DNA of 64,000 nucleotides. Origin: Apiotrichum sp. Y4204. Taxonomy: Eukaryota > Basidiomycota > Tremellomycetes > Trichosporonales > Trichosporonaceae. The stretch covers positions 310,001 through 374,000 of the forward strand of contig JAMYHL010000040.1 in the NCBI GenBank assembly GCA_025531455.1, in the 5' to 3' direction. Positions 1 to 9,364 of the stretch are shown in pieces (the first letter of the stretch is position 1; the number at the start of each line of letters is the position of its first letter). A program made the position numbers and the translations under genes. The notes beneath the pieces were generated by a model. The model searched no databases and was not told the origin of the DNA. It saw only the letters and a program-made list of their open reading frames with translations.

Positions 1-342
1 GTCAAGGCCGACGCCTTTCCGCCGGGCGAGCACAGCGAGGGCCATCACGACCGCACCGACCTCGGCCTCATGACCCCGCACGACGCGACGGGGATCCACC
101 ACGCCAAGGTCAATACGCAGGTCCGCGGCAAGTACACCGAGCACGCATTTCGCGAGCGCAACCTCGTCGTCGGCATTCTCGGGATGGCGGAGATACGGCG
201 CGATGGAGAGGCGGCGCGCGAGCAGGGATTCAAGAAGGAGAAGGAGCAGTGTTGGCGGGGTCGCGCTCAGCGTTGGCGGGGATATCGGAAGCGCCAAAGC
301 AGATAGGAGTGCGCGGAGCACGAGGAGCGGCGGGGTCGGCAT
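1..342 (-). CDS. N-terminal part of an NN-CH (DUF5745)-like protein, cut by the left edge
   Basis: The reading frame opens with an ATG at 342-340 and stays open for 114 codons to base 1, so the C-terminus lies outside the window. After a Leu/Pro-rich start, residues about 35-110 read like the calponin-homology-like NN-CH domain found in CEP95-type centrosomal and microtubule proteins: an LLESLLARRL helix, an acidic DDE segment, a helix ending VLAADLRIDL, then VVRGHEAEV and a final hydrophobic helix. The order and spacing resemble the family pattern LYEAL...DD..N.Q..ID.L....L..dL..I....IV.Gd...i..LLEI. Domain assignment is by eye and moderate; a centrosome or spindle-pole role would be inference. 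It is transcribed away from the LEA-like gene at 880, sharing a 537-bp divergent spacer. Confidence 0.5.
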   Translation of the reverse strand, partial: MPTPPLLVLRALLSALALPISPPTLSATPPTLLLLLLESLLARRLSIAPYLRHPENADDEVALAKCVLGVLAADLRIDLGVVDPRRVVRGHEAEVGAVVMALAVLARRKGVGLD

Positions 343-879
343 CGGGATGGGTGAAAGAAGGTCGAAAGTGCGGTTGTTGAGGATCGTTGAAAGTTGTGAT
401 CAATGTTATTGTTGTTGTTGTTGTCGAAATTGGGCAGCGAGCGGCTATTGGCGCTCGCCATCACAGCCTCTGCCATCACCACCAAGCCCAACCCAGAAGG
501 GGTGTTCCTCCAAAAGATATCTCCTCTTCCATTTAGCATCCCCGCTGCATCGGCTTGGAGGTTTATTCTCTTTTCTCTTCCCAGTCTCCCGCATATCGTT
601 TCCGTCTTTCTATGCATGCATCCTTGCTCTCTTCATTGATGGTGCCTTATCCGCAGCGGCGACCACCGAGAGCTGACGGACATTCGCGTATCTCCGTGCG
701 GGGCCCGCCCGCCAATCGGGCCAGCTCGTGCCGAACCGACAGCCATCTCTGTCCCAGCATGCCCAGCATACCCAGCACAATAGAGAGCAAGAGAGCAAGG
801 AGCACTTCTCAGGCCCCAAGACGACCGCTTATCTGGCAAGTTATCATCGCCCACCTCTCGACACATCTAGATTCGCAAA
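343..879. other. Divergent intergenic spacer
   Basis: This 537-bp stretch separates the leftward NN-CH-like gene from the rightward LEA-like gene and probably carries both promoters. A short TTG/TTC-rich run lies near 405-425. I see no RNA gene or convincing ORF. Confidence 0.5.
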
Positions 880-1422
880 ATGTTCCGTGCCGCCCGCCCT
901 CTCGCCCGCACCCGCACGCTTAGCACCGCGCGCGCCTCGCGCCCGGTCGCGCGCTACAACTCGGCCCAGGCAGGTCAGGCCCAGGCGCAGGTCCCCGGCC
1001 CGCAGGGCCCGCTGAACTCGAACGGCCGCGATCTCCTCATGGCGCTTGCGGCGGGGATGGCGCTTGCAACTGCCAGTATCTCCATGCTCGAGGTGCGCTC
1101 CGCCAGCGTCACTGCCTCGGAGGCGCTGGAGGCCGAGGAGGGCGTTCTTGGCGGTGCTGCTCAGGATGTTGAGGGTGAGTTTGAGATGATAAGGACAGCG
1201 CTAATTGTAGCCGCTGCGCAAGCCGCCAAGGAGAAGGTGCAGGAATCCGCCGCGCAGGCCAAGGAGACAGTGCAGGGCCACGCTGCAGAGGCCAAGGAGA
1301 AGGTGCAAGAGTCGGCCGCCCACGCCAAGGAGGTCGCTGGGGAGGCTGTCGACAAGGCGCGCGAGAACCTTCACGAGCTTATCGCGTCCGCCGAGGCCGC
1401 GCTCGCCAAGTACACCAAGTAG
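880..1422 (+). CDS. Mitochondrial LEA-like repeat protein
   Basis: ATG at 880, TAG at 1420-1422. The N-terminus (MFRAARPLARTRTLSTARAS) is Arg/Ser/Ala-rich without acids, a classical mitochondrial presequence. Residues about 52-70 are an Ala/Met-rich hydrophobic stretch that could be one membrane span. The C-terminal third is a run of 11-residue-like amphipathic repeats (AAxAKEKVQESAAQAKETVQ type) typical of group-3 LEA or hydrophilin-like proteins, which protect mitochondria during desiccation or stress; that role is inferred. A 36-nt intron (1175-1210, GTGAGT, branch CTAAT, TAG) lies in the frame. Removing it joins DVE directly to AAAQAAKEKV and leaves 168 residues; retaining it gives 180. 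I prefer the spliced form because it restores the repeat pattern. Confidence 0.75.
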   Translation: MFRAARPLARTRTLSTARASRPVARYNSAQAGQAQAQVPGPQGPLNSNGRDLLMALAAGMALATASISMLEVRSASVTASEALEAEEGVLGGAAQDVEGEFEMIRTALIVAAAQAAKEKVQESAAQAKETVQGHAAEAKEKVQESAAHAKEVAGEAVDKARENLHELIASAEAALAKYTK

Positions 1423-1873
1423 AAGGCGTATAAAACAACAAGTTGATTTCAAGAAGGCAATATCAATAGCAAGTGTAGAAGAAGTGCATGTAGGCGCCGC
1501 CGAGCGTATACGTCTTTAGCAACGACGGCAACGTCGAGGCCCGCCGTCGAGTGGAGAGCTAGACGGTCGAGCTGTCAGTCTTAACGACACCCTGTCTGTC
1601 AGCAGAGATTCCAGGTGGGATGTCAAATAAGAGCCACTGTCCACAAACACCAACTCGGTCCACTGGGGGTGTGAATGCGAAGAAGTAGTGCTGCGCTATC
1701 TCTATGTTGTCCCCTTGACACCGTCGTGAAGCGTGAAGTACAAGAACATGACTGCATGAAAACTGGACCCCAGTATCAGGATCTCTGGTCACGACCCCGA
1801 TCTACGTTTATGTTATGTTGATATGCTAAGGCTATGAAAGATATGCTACTATGATGTATTGTGTTTGGCCCGC
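1423..1873. other. Convergent intergenic region
   Basis: About 450 bp lie between the 3' ends of the LEA-like gene and the CoA ligase gene. Nothing recognisable beyond probable 3' untranslated sequence. Confidence 0.5.
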
Positions 1874-3703
1874 TTAGAGCTTGGCACGCGCCTTGTCAGC
1901 AGCATCGCGCTCGGCCTGGGCCTTTGCGCGGAGGTCCTTGCGGAGAATCTTGCCGCTGGGCGACTTGGGAATGGCAGGGATGGCCTCAACGCCACCACGG
2001 AGCTTCTTGTGCGGGGCGACGCGCTCCGCAATCCAAGCAGCAACTCCCTTCTCAAATTCGTTGCGCGCAGCGGGGGTCGAGAGGTCGACCTCAGGCTTGG
2101 CGACGATGTACGCGCGCGGAAGCTCGGTCGCTTGGCTCTTGTCGTATACACCAATGACGCCAGAGTCCATAACCTGCGGGTGCTGCAGAAGGAGCGACTC
2201 AAGCTCGGCGGGTGGGACTTGGAAGCCCTTGTACTTGATGAGCTCCTTGACACGATCGACAACCCTGGATGTTAATGGATGTCCGATGGGAGGTGTATGT
2301 AAGAAACATAGGTAAACTCACTGGTACCATCCATCGTCGCTGCGAACAAGCACGTCGCCCGTCTTGAACCAGCCACCTGGAGCCATCGTCTTCTCGGTCG
2401 CCTCGCGGTTGTTGTGGTAGCCCTTCATCACGCTGGGTCCGCGGACCCAGAGCTCGCCGCGATCGCCGGGAAGGGCATCACTTCCATCCTCGGTGACGAG
2501 CCGAACATCCCAAGTAGGAATGAGCTTGCCGCACCAGCCCTGGCGCTCGCCGTCGCTGACAAAGACGACGGGCGACGTTTCAGTCAGGCCGTAGCCCTGC
2601 GAGAGAGCTATGTTCGGTACCTTCTGCTCGAAGGCCTGAATAACCTCGCCAGAAAGCGGTGCCGCACCAGACATGAGTGTGTGAAGCGACGAGATGTTGT
2701 ACTGGTTGAGGTTCTTCGAATGGAGCAGAACGATAATGATCGGCGGCACGACACACCCGAAAGTGACGTTGAACTGAAGTTAGTCGGCGCTCACGAGTCC
2801 AAGTTGTACAACTCACACGCTCAACGGCCCGAAGGAAGGCTGTCTCCTCAAACCGCGGGAGCACGACGACCGGGCAGCTCAAAGTGAAGGGGAAGAGAAG
2901 GAGAACGGTCAGGCCGAAGATGTGAGAGAACGGTAGGACACCGACTACCGTGTCCTTCTCAGGCGCGATCTTAGTGATGGAAGGGATCACCGCCTGGAGC
3001 TGCGATGTGAGGTTGTAATGGCTCGACATGACGCCCTTTGGGAGGCCGGTTGTGCCCGAGGAGTAGCAAAGCCATGCGGTTTCACGGCTGGCCTTGCCGT
3101 TGAAAGTGGCGGGAGTGGCACGTTGCTGGCCTTCCATGAGGTCGGCGACAATGCGGTAACGCTCGGGGACGGGGCGAGCAGCCGGCTTGGCAAGAAGCGC
3201 AATATGCGTGTCCGGGAAGGGACGCTTGATGAGTTTGCGGGCCTGGTCAAAGGCAGGAACGAGCTCCGGCTGGATAAACATAAATGTGGCTCCAGAGTCG
3301 TTGACCTGGTGAGCGATCTCAGCCGGCGCACTGCGTGTCAACTAATCTGCCTCCCTTTTTGTACTCACTAAGCAGCGTTGGCAGGTGAGACAGTGATGCC
3401 GGCGGCCATGCAGCCGTACGCAGCGCGCACCCATTCGAGCGAGTTCAGGCCCCAGAGACACGCCGTATCGCCCTTGCGCATACCGAGCTTTTGGAGGCCC
3501 GAGGCAATACGGAGCGCCTCGTCCTCGAGTTGTCCGCGCGAGATTGTGCGTGCGTCAATGCCATCAATGTATGCCGGGCGACGGCGGTTGTACGTGGGCA
3601 GCGGAGACTGGTTGGCGCGTGTGGGAAAGAGATACTCAAAGAGCGACATCTCTGGCAGCGCAGGGGCCGGAATGTCCGACTTGTAGATGATCTCCTTGGC
3701 CAT
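1874..3703 (-). CDS. 4-coumarate-CoA-ligase-like acyl-CoA synthetase, probably peroxisomal
   Basis: Four exons (3703-3369, 3330-2817, 2773-2322, 2264-1874) join in frame to 563 residues, a normal length for the ANL adenylating family. Visible motifs in order: the P-loop [16 protein letters not shown], the [10 protein letters not shown] adenine-site motif, the GWFKTGDVL hinge with its Asp, and the C-terminal [12 protein letters not shown] with the catalytic Lys. The enzyme should adenylate a carboxylic acid and transfer it to CoA. The protein ends RAKL, so AKL is a PTS1-type peroxisome signal, pointing to activation of aromatic or medium/long-chain acids for beta-oxidation; the substrate cannot be read from sequence. 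All three introns (38, 43 and 57 nt) have GTGAGT donors. The 5' side carries about 1.3 kb of gene-free DNA with a poly-T tract. Confidence 0.92.
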
Positions 3704-5014
3704 GGTGGTTGCCGTTGTGGTTGTGGGATGGGTTGGAGTTCAGTGAAGTGCAGTGGGTTGGGACAACGTTTGTGTGCGGGGATGGAGATGTGTTCAGCTC
3801 GGTGGGGTGGACCAGGCGACGGAACGGAATGAACTTGATCTAAGGAGTGTGGACAGACAAGAACAGAGTTTGAAAGGAGAGGGAGTTGGAAGAATGTTGA
3901 GGAGACGAGTACAAATACATTTGTCGCACTGCTACAAAAAAAGTTACAACAAAGAACCAGTGACATACTGTACAAATGATGGTTCGTAGCCTGGGGTCTT
4001 CCGGTTCCGGCCATTACCGGGATGGTGGACTGGATGGACTGTGCGCGCTCTGCGCCGCTGTTCTCGGCTCCGTCGCTGTGCGCGCTGTGCAGGCGTGTTG
4101 CCCCGTCTCCGCTGTGGCCCGTGGTCGAGTTGATGTTCCAGGTCCGAAATCGGCCAGTACCCCACGACATCGCCGGGGCCCGTAGATGGATGGAGGAGAG
4201 GGTGGAGATCGGAGAGAGAGGGGCCCGCGGAGTCATGTCATTGCCTCACCCGACTTTCGTAAGTTGCCCCACGATCACGCCGTCCGATATCCAGGGTATA
4301 TCCGAGCAGGGCCCGCGCACGCGGAGATCACGGAATGCGCGCGATGAGCTCCGAGCTCGATATAGCTGGCGATGCTGGATGCTGTAGCCGAGTTACCCGG
4401 TCCAGCCGCGCTGCCCAATCGCTGGCGCCGCTCTTTTCAGAGGTCCCCGATGACGCGCGTGACGCGATGCGCGTGCGTTGTCGTCGCGTTGAGGTCCTAT
4501 GCGGAGCTGCGTGTCAACATCGATACCTCGAAACTCCAATCACCACATTACTCACCCACCAGTTCCATTGACGCCGCTGCCGCTCCTGTCGCTCCCATTC
4601 TCCCCGCCGTCTGCCGCCCTTGCCTCTGGATCGTCCCCTTCCGGTGGTAGTGGTGAGTGGCTGGTGTGTGGCTTTTTTTTTTTTTTTTTTTTTTTCTCTT
4701 TTTTTCGTTTTTTTTCTGCTTTTTTTTTTTTTAAATGTAAAGCTGAAGTTGAAACTTAAAAGAGCAGATAAGACGGTTGACCTGGAGCCTCGCTAGGGTG
4801 GCGTGACTGTGATCGTGATACCAGATCGCGTTGGAACGCGAAGTGGTCGGAGCGGGGGAGTCCCAGCGACCAGAGGGCGCGGACCGCGGAGGTTACCGAC
4901 CGTAAGAAATGTCGGTGTCTTGTGGATGGCATCCTCTGTGCGAGGGCGCCATTCGCTGTTGCCCGAGGCGGGGGGGTACCCAAAAGCGTAAATCGAACTG
5001 TCAAGTCAGAGCGG
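3704..5014. other. Gene-free stretch upstream of the CoA ligase, with poly-T tract
   Basis: This covers the ligase promoter and the 3' side of the next leftward gene. The main landmark is a T-rich tract at about 4673-4732, broken by single C or G bases. Short open frames occur but none looks like a protein. Confidence 0.5.
4673..4732. repeat. Poly(dA:dT) tract
   Basis: About 60 bases of almost pure T on the + strand, A on the coding strand of the downstream CoA ligase gene, about 970 bp before its ATG. Such tracts commonly keep nucleosomes off fungal promoters; that function here is inferred. Length may be inexact in the assembly. Confidence 0.85.
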
Positions 5015-5930
5015 TCAACTTGAAAGAACGTACAAGGGGGTACCAAGCTGACGACCGCCCCAGAAGAGCTGTATGCCCGGGGAGTGCTTCACGGCCCGTT
5101 TGGCCTGTTTGTAGGCTTCGATCTCATTCACGCCGTGCAGGATCCTGGGCGTTAAAACCAACAAGAAGAAAATCGGACCAATAATAAAGGAACAGCACTT
5201 ACTTGACCACGGCCTGCGCCCATCCGCGAGTTGACGTTGCATACTCAACGATGTAAACATCGTTGGAGTCCTTGCGCAGGGTCCGGAGCACAACTGGGCC
5301 GGAATGAAGCGCCACGGAGGCGATCTGCCCTACGTTCCCCCGCCAGGCTGGTAAGTGGCCGAGGGTGCTGGCGGTGTAGCGGGCGGGAGCGCGGTCGCGC
5401 CCAACGTCGGGAAAGATGCCCGAAGTCCGGATAGCCTCGTTTTGCGGGGCCTTTACGGGCGCGAGGCGAATAATGCGCCTTGGGGAGGTCGGGTCGCGGT
5501 CCTTCTGGAGGACACGTTCGGCGGTGCTGTCCGCACTGCGCTCGGGCTGGTAGTCGACAACACCCGCGAACACGCCAGCTACCAAGACAACCGCGCCACC
5601 TAGGATTAGGCCAACCTCCGCCGTCTTGACGACAGCAGAGGCGGCCGCCTTGATGCGTCCGGGAATAAAAGCGCCGGTTACGCGCGTGATCCAGCCCGAG
5701 GGCTTGGGCGAAGCCGCCGCGGTGGTGGTGGTGTCGCTAGTGGTGGTGGTGGTGGTGGTTGATGGCATCGACGCCGAAGCAGTCGAGGCCGAAGAGGTTA
5801 AGATGGGGCCCATGCCCGTTGGGCAGCGGGGCGGGGCCGAAGTGGCGGAGGACGTTTGGATGGGGCCCATGCCCGTTGGGCAGCGGGGCGAGGCCGAGAT
5901 GGCAGAGGACTTAAAAAGCTTGGAAAGCAT
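5015..5930 (-). CDS. Hypothetical single-span membrane protein with N-terminal 20-residue repeat
   Basis: Two exons (5930-5203 and 5144-5015; 58-nt intron with GTAAGT and CAG) give 285 residues. I do not recognise the family. The N-terminus starts MLSKLFKSSA, basic and serine-rich, possibly a mitochondrial presequence. Two tandem copies of a 20-residue unit follow (core PRCPTGMGPI, residues about 12-48), then a Thr/Ser-rich linker. One strong transmembrane segment sits at about 104-125 (GLILGGAVVLVAGVFAGVV). The remaining 160 residues are soluble, mixed charge, ending LGTPLYVLSS. The second exon (ILHGVNEIEAYKQAKRAV) reads like ordinary globular coding sequence, supporting the join. Membrane topology and location are unproven. 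Confidence 0.75.
5798..5917 (-). repeat. Two tandem 60-bp coding repeats
   Basis: Two adjacent near-identical 60-bp units, both containing GGGCCCATGCCCGTTGGGCA on the + strand, encode the duplicated 20-residue block at the N-terminus of the membrane protein. The frame-preserving length suggests a coding minisatellite. Confidence 0.85.
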
Positions 5931-6130
5931 TTTGCTGTTGTTGATGGAGAGAAAGAACGAGGTGGATGGGCCAGGTGATTATATGTTGCATTCTCTCCCT
6001 CTCCTTGCTATGCTCGTCCTACGTGTTCTGGGAAGCTAGTGGCAGATGGCAGGAAAGGGGAAGAAAAGGGTTCTGATTGGCTGGCAGGCGGCTGACCGTC
6101 CTGGAGAGGTGAGCAACTGCCACTGCCATC

Positions 6131-6190
6131 CCAGCTCACCCCAACTGACCCCAGCTCACCCCAACTGACCCCAGCTCACCCCAGCTCACC
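6131..6190. repeat. 10-bp minisatellite
   Basis: Six head-to-tail 10-bp units alternating CCAGCTCACC and CCAACTGACC, ending with two copies of the first. It lies about 200 bp upstream of the membrane-protein ATG. Confidence 0.9.
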
Positions 6191-8423
6191 GTGTTTACTG
6201 CACTAGTCTATTCATCAGCTTCTTTTTTGTCTCACAAGACATCGTCGACAACTCCGCGACGGCGTTTTCTTTCTTGTGGCATTTCCTGCATCACGATACC
6301 CCCAGGTCGTCGACTTTTGAGCTCCTAGAAGCAACAGAACAACTAAAGTGATGGTGCAGGGCGTTCACAAAACACAGAACACACTGCAGTGATTTTGCCA
6401 CCCAGATTCTACGATTGCTGATCGCAGAGCGGAGGTTATCTTTGATATTCGAAGCGAGCTATTCTATTACCATATCGGGATGTCAATCTCAGACACTTTC
6501 ACAATCAGCTAGCCAACGCACTCAGAGCAGATTGATAACTGTGCACACAGTGGTTCTAACCGTCTTGGGCAAGTGTGCATTATTCTTATCATGATGCATG
6601 TCTCAACCACGACAGCGGCCAGCGACGAAGTTGTTCATCTTTAATAACAGTCCATCCGGCGCCGTCCCCCCTTTAACCGACACTCTCTGATCGCATATCA
6701 GCTTTATTCTTCGCTTCTTCGTTTGTCACTCTGCACTTTTATGTATCCGTACTTCTCACCGTCGTTCGACAGTCCAGAGTGTCCTGTCACGTGACGCTGA
6801 CAGAGTGATGCTAGTTTAGTGAGTGTACGGGTGTGCAGTTTTCTTATGCATGCCGCCTTCTGTTCAATCTGTTCAATGCATCAAAAAATGGTTCTCGACT
6901 GTCTGTGGTGGTAGGAATTTATTTCTGTTGAATTCACGCAAAAGACGATCCGATGGATGTTGTCTGTCGAATGTGGGACGAAGGAATGGATTCGCAAACA
7001 CACGCACCGGATCAACCGACGTGTCAATTAATCAACAGCTGTCGTGCATGTCGTGACAACTACTTCCTTCCCTTTCTCTTCCATCTTTTCCAAATTCAGG
7101 CTTTGTTACTAACAGCATGTCCTTTGTCCTCGCTCACTGCGTTGCTCGTTGGCGCGCTCCTCGCACTTGGGGCCTTGGGACGTAGTGCCGTCACCTATGT
7201 GCACCCGTTTGTCTCTTTGAGTGAGTTCCTCCTTCCATCTTCACGCTACTAAAGCGTAATTATCACCGTCGTGCGACCACGCTGCCCTCTTGTGTCGCCA
7301 TCTTCACATCCTGCTACTGTAGCACGGGACATACGGCCACCGACCCAAGGCGTGACCACCAAAACTGAAACCTTGAGATCCGGACAATTAACGATCGCTG
7401 AAACCAGGTCATAGACTCAACGGCGTTGTTCATAAGTCTCAGATCGCTCGGTTGAAGATGTGAGCTCTTTTGCAGAGACGTTACGACATTGCCTTATGAC
7501 AATAGTGACACAGGTGTTGATGCGTCCAGCTTGGCGACGATAAGAGGTGTTTATCTCTGTCGACGAGTTTAAGCCATTGGAACACTTGGCACGGAAGTCT
7601 CCCCGTGTGACATCGTGTGCATCGGGTTTTATCAGGCATTACATGCGAATGGCACGCGTCATTTCGTAAGGAGTGCAACGCGCAACGCGAGACATTTTGC
7701 CGAGATGTCGGACAAAGCGGAGCGCGAGTGTGCAATCGCGATACAGTTTGACAATTGCCCCGTGATCTCTGGTCCTTTGAACCAAGGTACAACAGCTTGA
7801 AGCTACATGGGGCCTAGATATTGTGCCTCGCCCCGCCTTTCTTGTGCGACTCCCGTTACCCGCCCGTGCCATGTCCAAGGCACCCGCTCATATCGACCTT
7901 ATCGCCATCAGCGATCAGCAAACACAGCCATCAGGGCACGGCATCTTCCCCCCCAAAAGCTCAAACCCGCGTATTGGCCTTTGCTTGGAGGCGTCCACTA
8001 CGTCCATCGGGATCGGGCCCCACCCTGTTCCAATCGCCCAAGGGATCAAGGGACAATGTCAATCGTATGTTTACAAAGCTGCATGCTCTTCCGACCTATA
8101 GGCTGATCACACACGGTTTCTCCGATGATTTAGATTCCTGGGCAAAGGCCGTGGGAGGAGGTGAGAGACCAAACCTCTGCTCCGCTGCCCCACACGCCCC
8201 CAACGCCCAGGGCTCCAGAGCTCTGGCCAGATGTTTCAAGTCACGGAGCCAAACCTGATTCTTTTACTTACGTAAATCACTTGTCTAACTTCCTATTGGC
8301 CTCAAGAAAGGCTTTCTGTGCCTGGCATCTGATTCCGTCTTCTGAGCTGTGATGCTAATGAGGGGAGAACAAGCGCGAGAGCCCAGAGCCCAGAGACCAA
8401 GAGACCACAGGGCAGAGGCAGAG

Positions 8424-8426
<3 letters not shown>

Positions 8427-8463
<37 letters not shown>
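8427..8463. repeat. Poly-A tract
   Basis: About 37 uninterrupted A residues on the + strand, preceded by GAGGC. It sits about 900 bp before the ATG of the rightward permease gene, with A on that gene's coding strand. No transposon body is visible next to it. Confidence 0.85.
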
Positions 8464-8464
<1 letters not shown>

Positions 8465-9364
8465 CCCAGGAGAGCCCAGTAGAGCCAAGGCGGGCGCTTT
8501 TCCGTCTGGCGCGTCTGGTACGTCTGGTGATCTTGTGCACGCGAGCACACGAGTAACAAAAATCAAAGAGTACGTAGAGTATGTGGGCATCCGCGGTCCA
8601 GCACTAGCGGGCTTTTTATGGCCCCGTGTCCGGCCTCCACTCCCTCTCCCCTTTTGCTCCTTTCCGCCTTGTTTGCATGTTCTTGGCAGCGACAAAACCA
8701 ATCCAAAAAAATTCAGTCCTCGACCTCCAATGGCCTTCGAGAAACATTACGGCACAAGGGCCAAGGGCAATCACAAAGGAGGAGTCACTGGCTCTGTGCT
8801 CAGCGCCTCTCGGCGCGCCAGCCCCCTCTACAGTACTATCTCCCGGCGGCTTTTTCCCGTGACCCCGATCGCGCTGTGGCTCCAAGCCATGCCGACGCCA
8901 GACGCCATATGGAGCGGAGGGGCGATGGCAGCATGGAGCTCAAAGGGTGTTTCCCCCACGGGATGCCCCTCATGGCCGCACGGCCATGGCACCGGGCATG
9001 ATTGCCGGCAAACAGGAACACAGGCGCTACCCCGTGTGGTCGGGTGTGGAGCGCCACTCACGTCAGTCCAATGGCTAACTCTTATTCACAGTGCAGCAAT
9101 GGGCCACTAGGGGACGAGATAGCGCCCGCCCGCACCCCCTTGTTCCACCCAGATTCCGCATGGTACTGTATGTTAAGGTATACGGGTCTGGTACTGTACC
9201 GGTAGCGTAGCTCCGTAGATCAAACAGGCCGGATCGATGGTCGGTACATTTGGACACTGAAAACCCGGTTTTTTGCTTCTCTTCTCCTTTCATCCATACC
9301 CCCTGCCAACCAATACACACACCCACACACAGAGCTCGTGTGGCCCCTTCAGCGTTCTTCCAGC

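Larger units (their letters stand above)
5931..9364. other. Gene-poor 3.4-kb divergent spacer
   Basis: No convincing coding sequence. The section around 6200-7800 looks less GC-rich than its neighbours and has many stops in all frames. It holds the 10-bp minisatellite at 6131-6190 and the poly-A tract near 8427-8463. It lies upstream of both flanking genes and may contain long promoters or decayed repeats. Confidence 0.5.

Noticed and set aside
8427..8463. Poly-A tract as the tail of a retroposon
   Set aside because: No open frame, target-site duplication or element body was found beside it.
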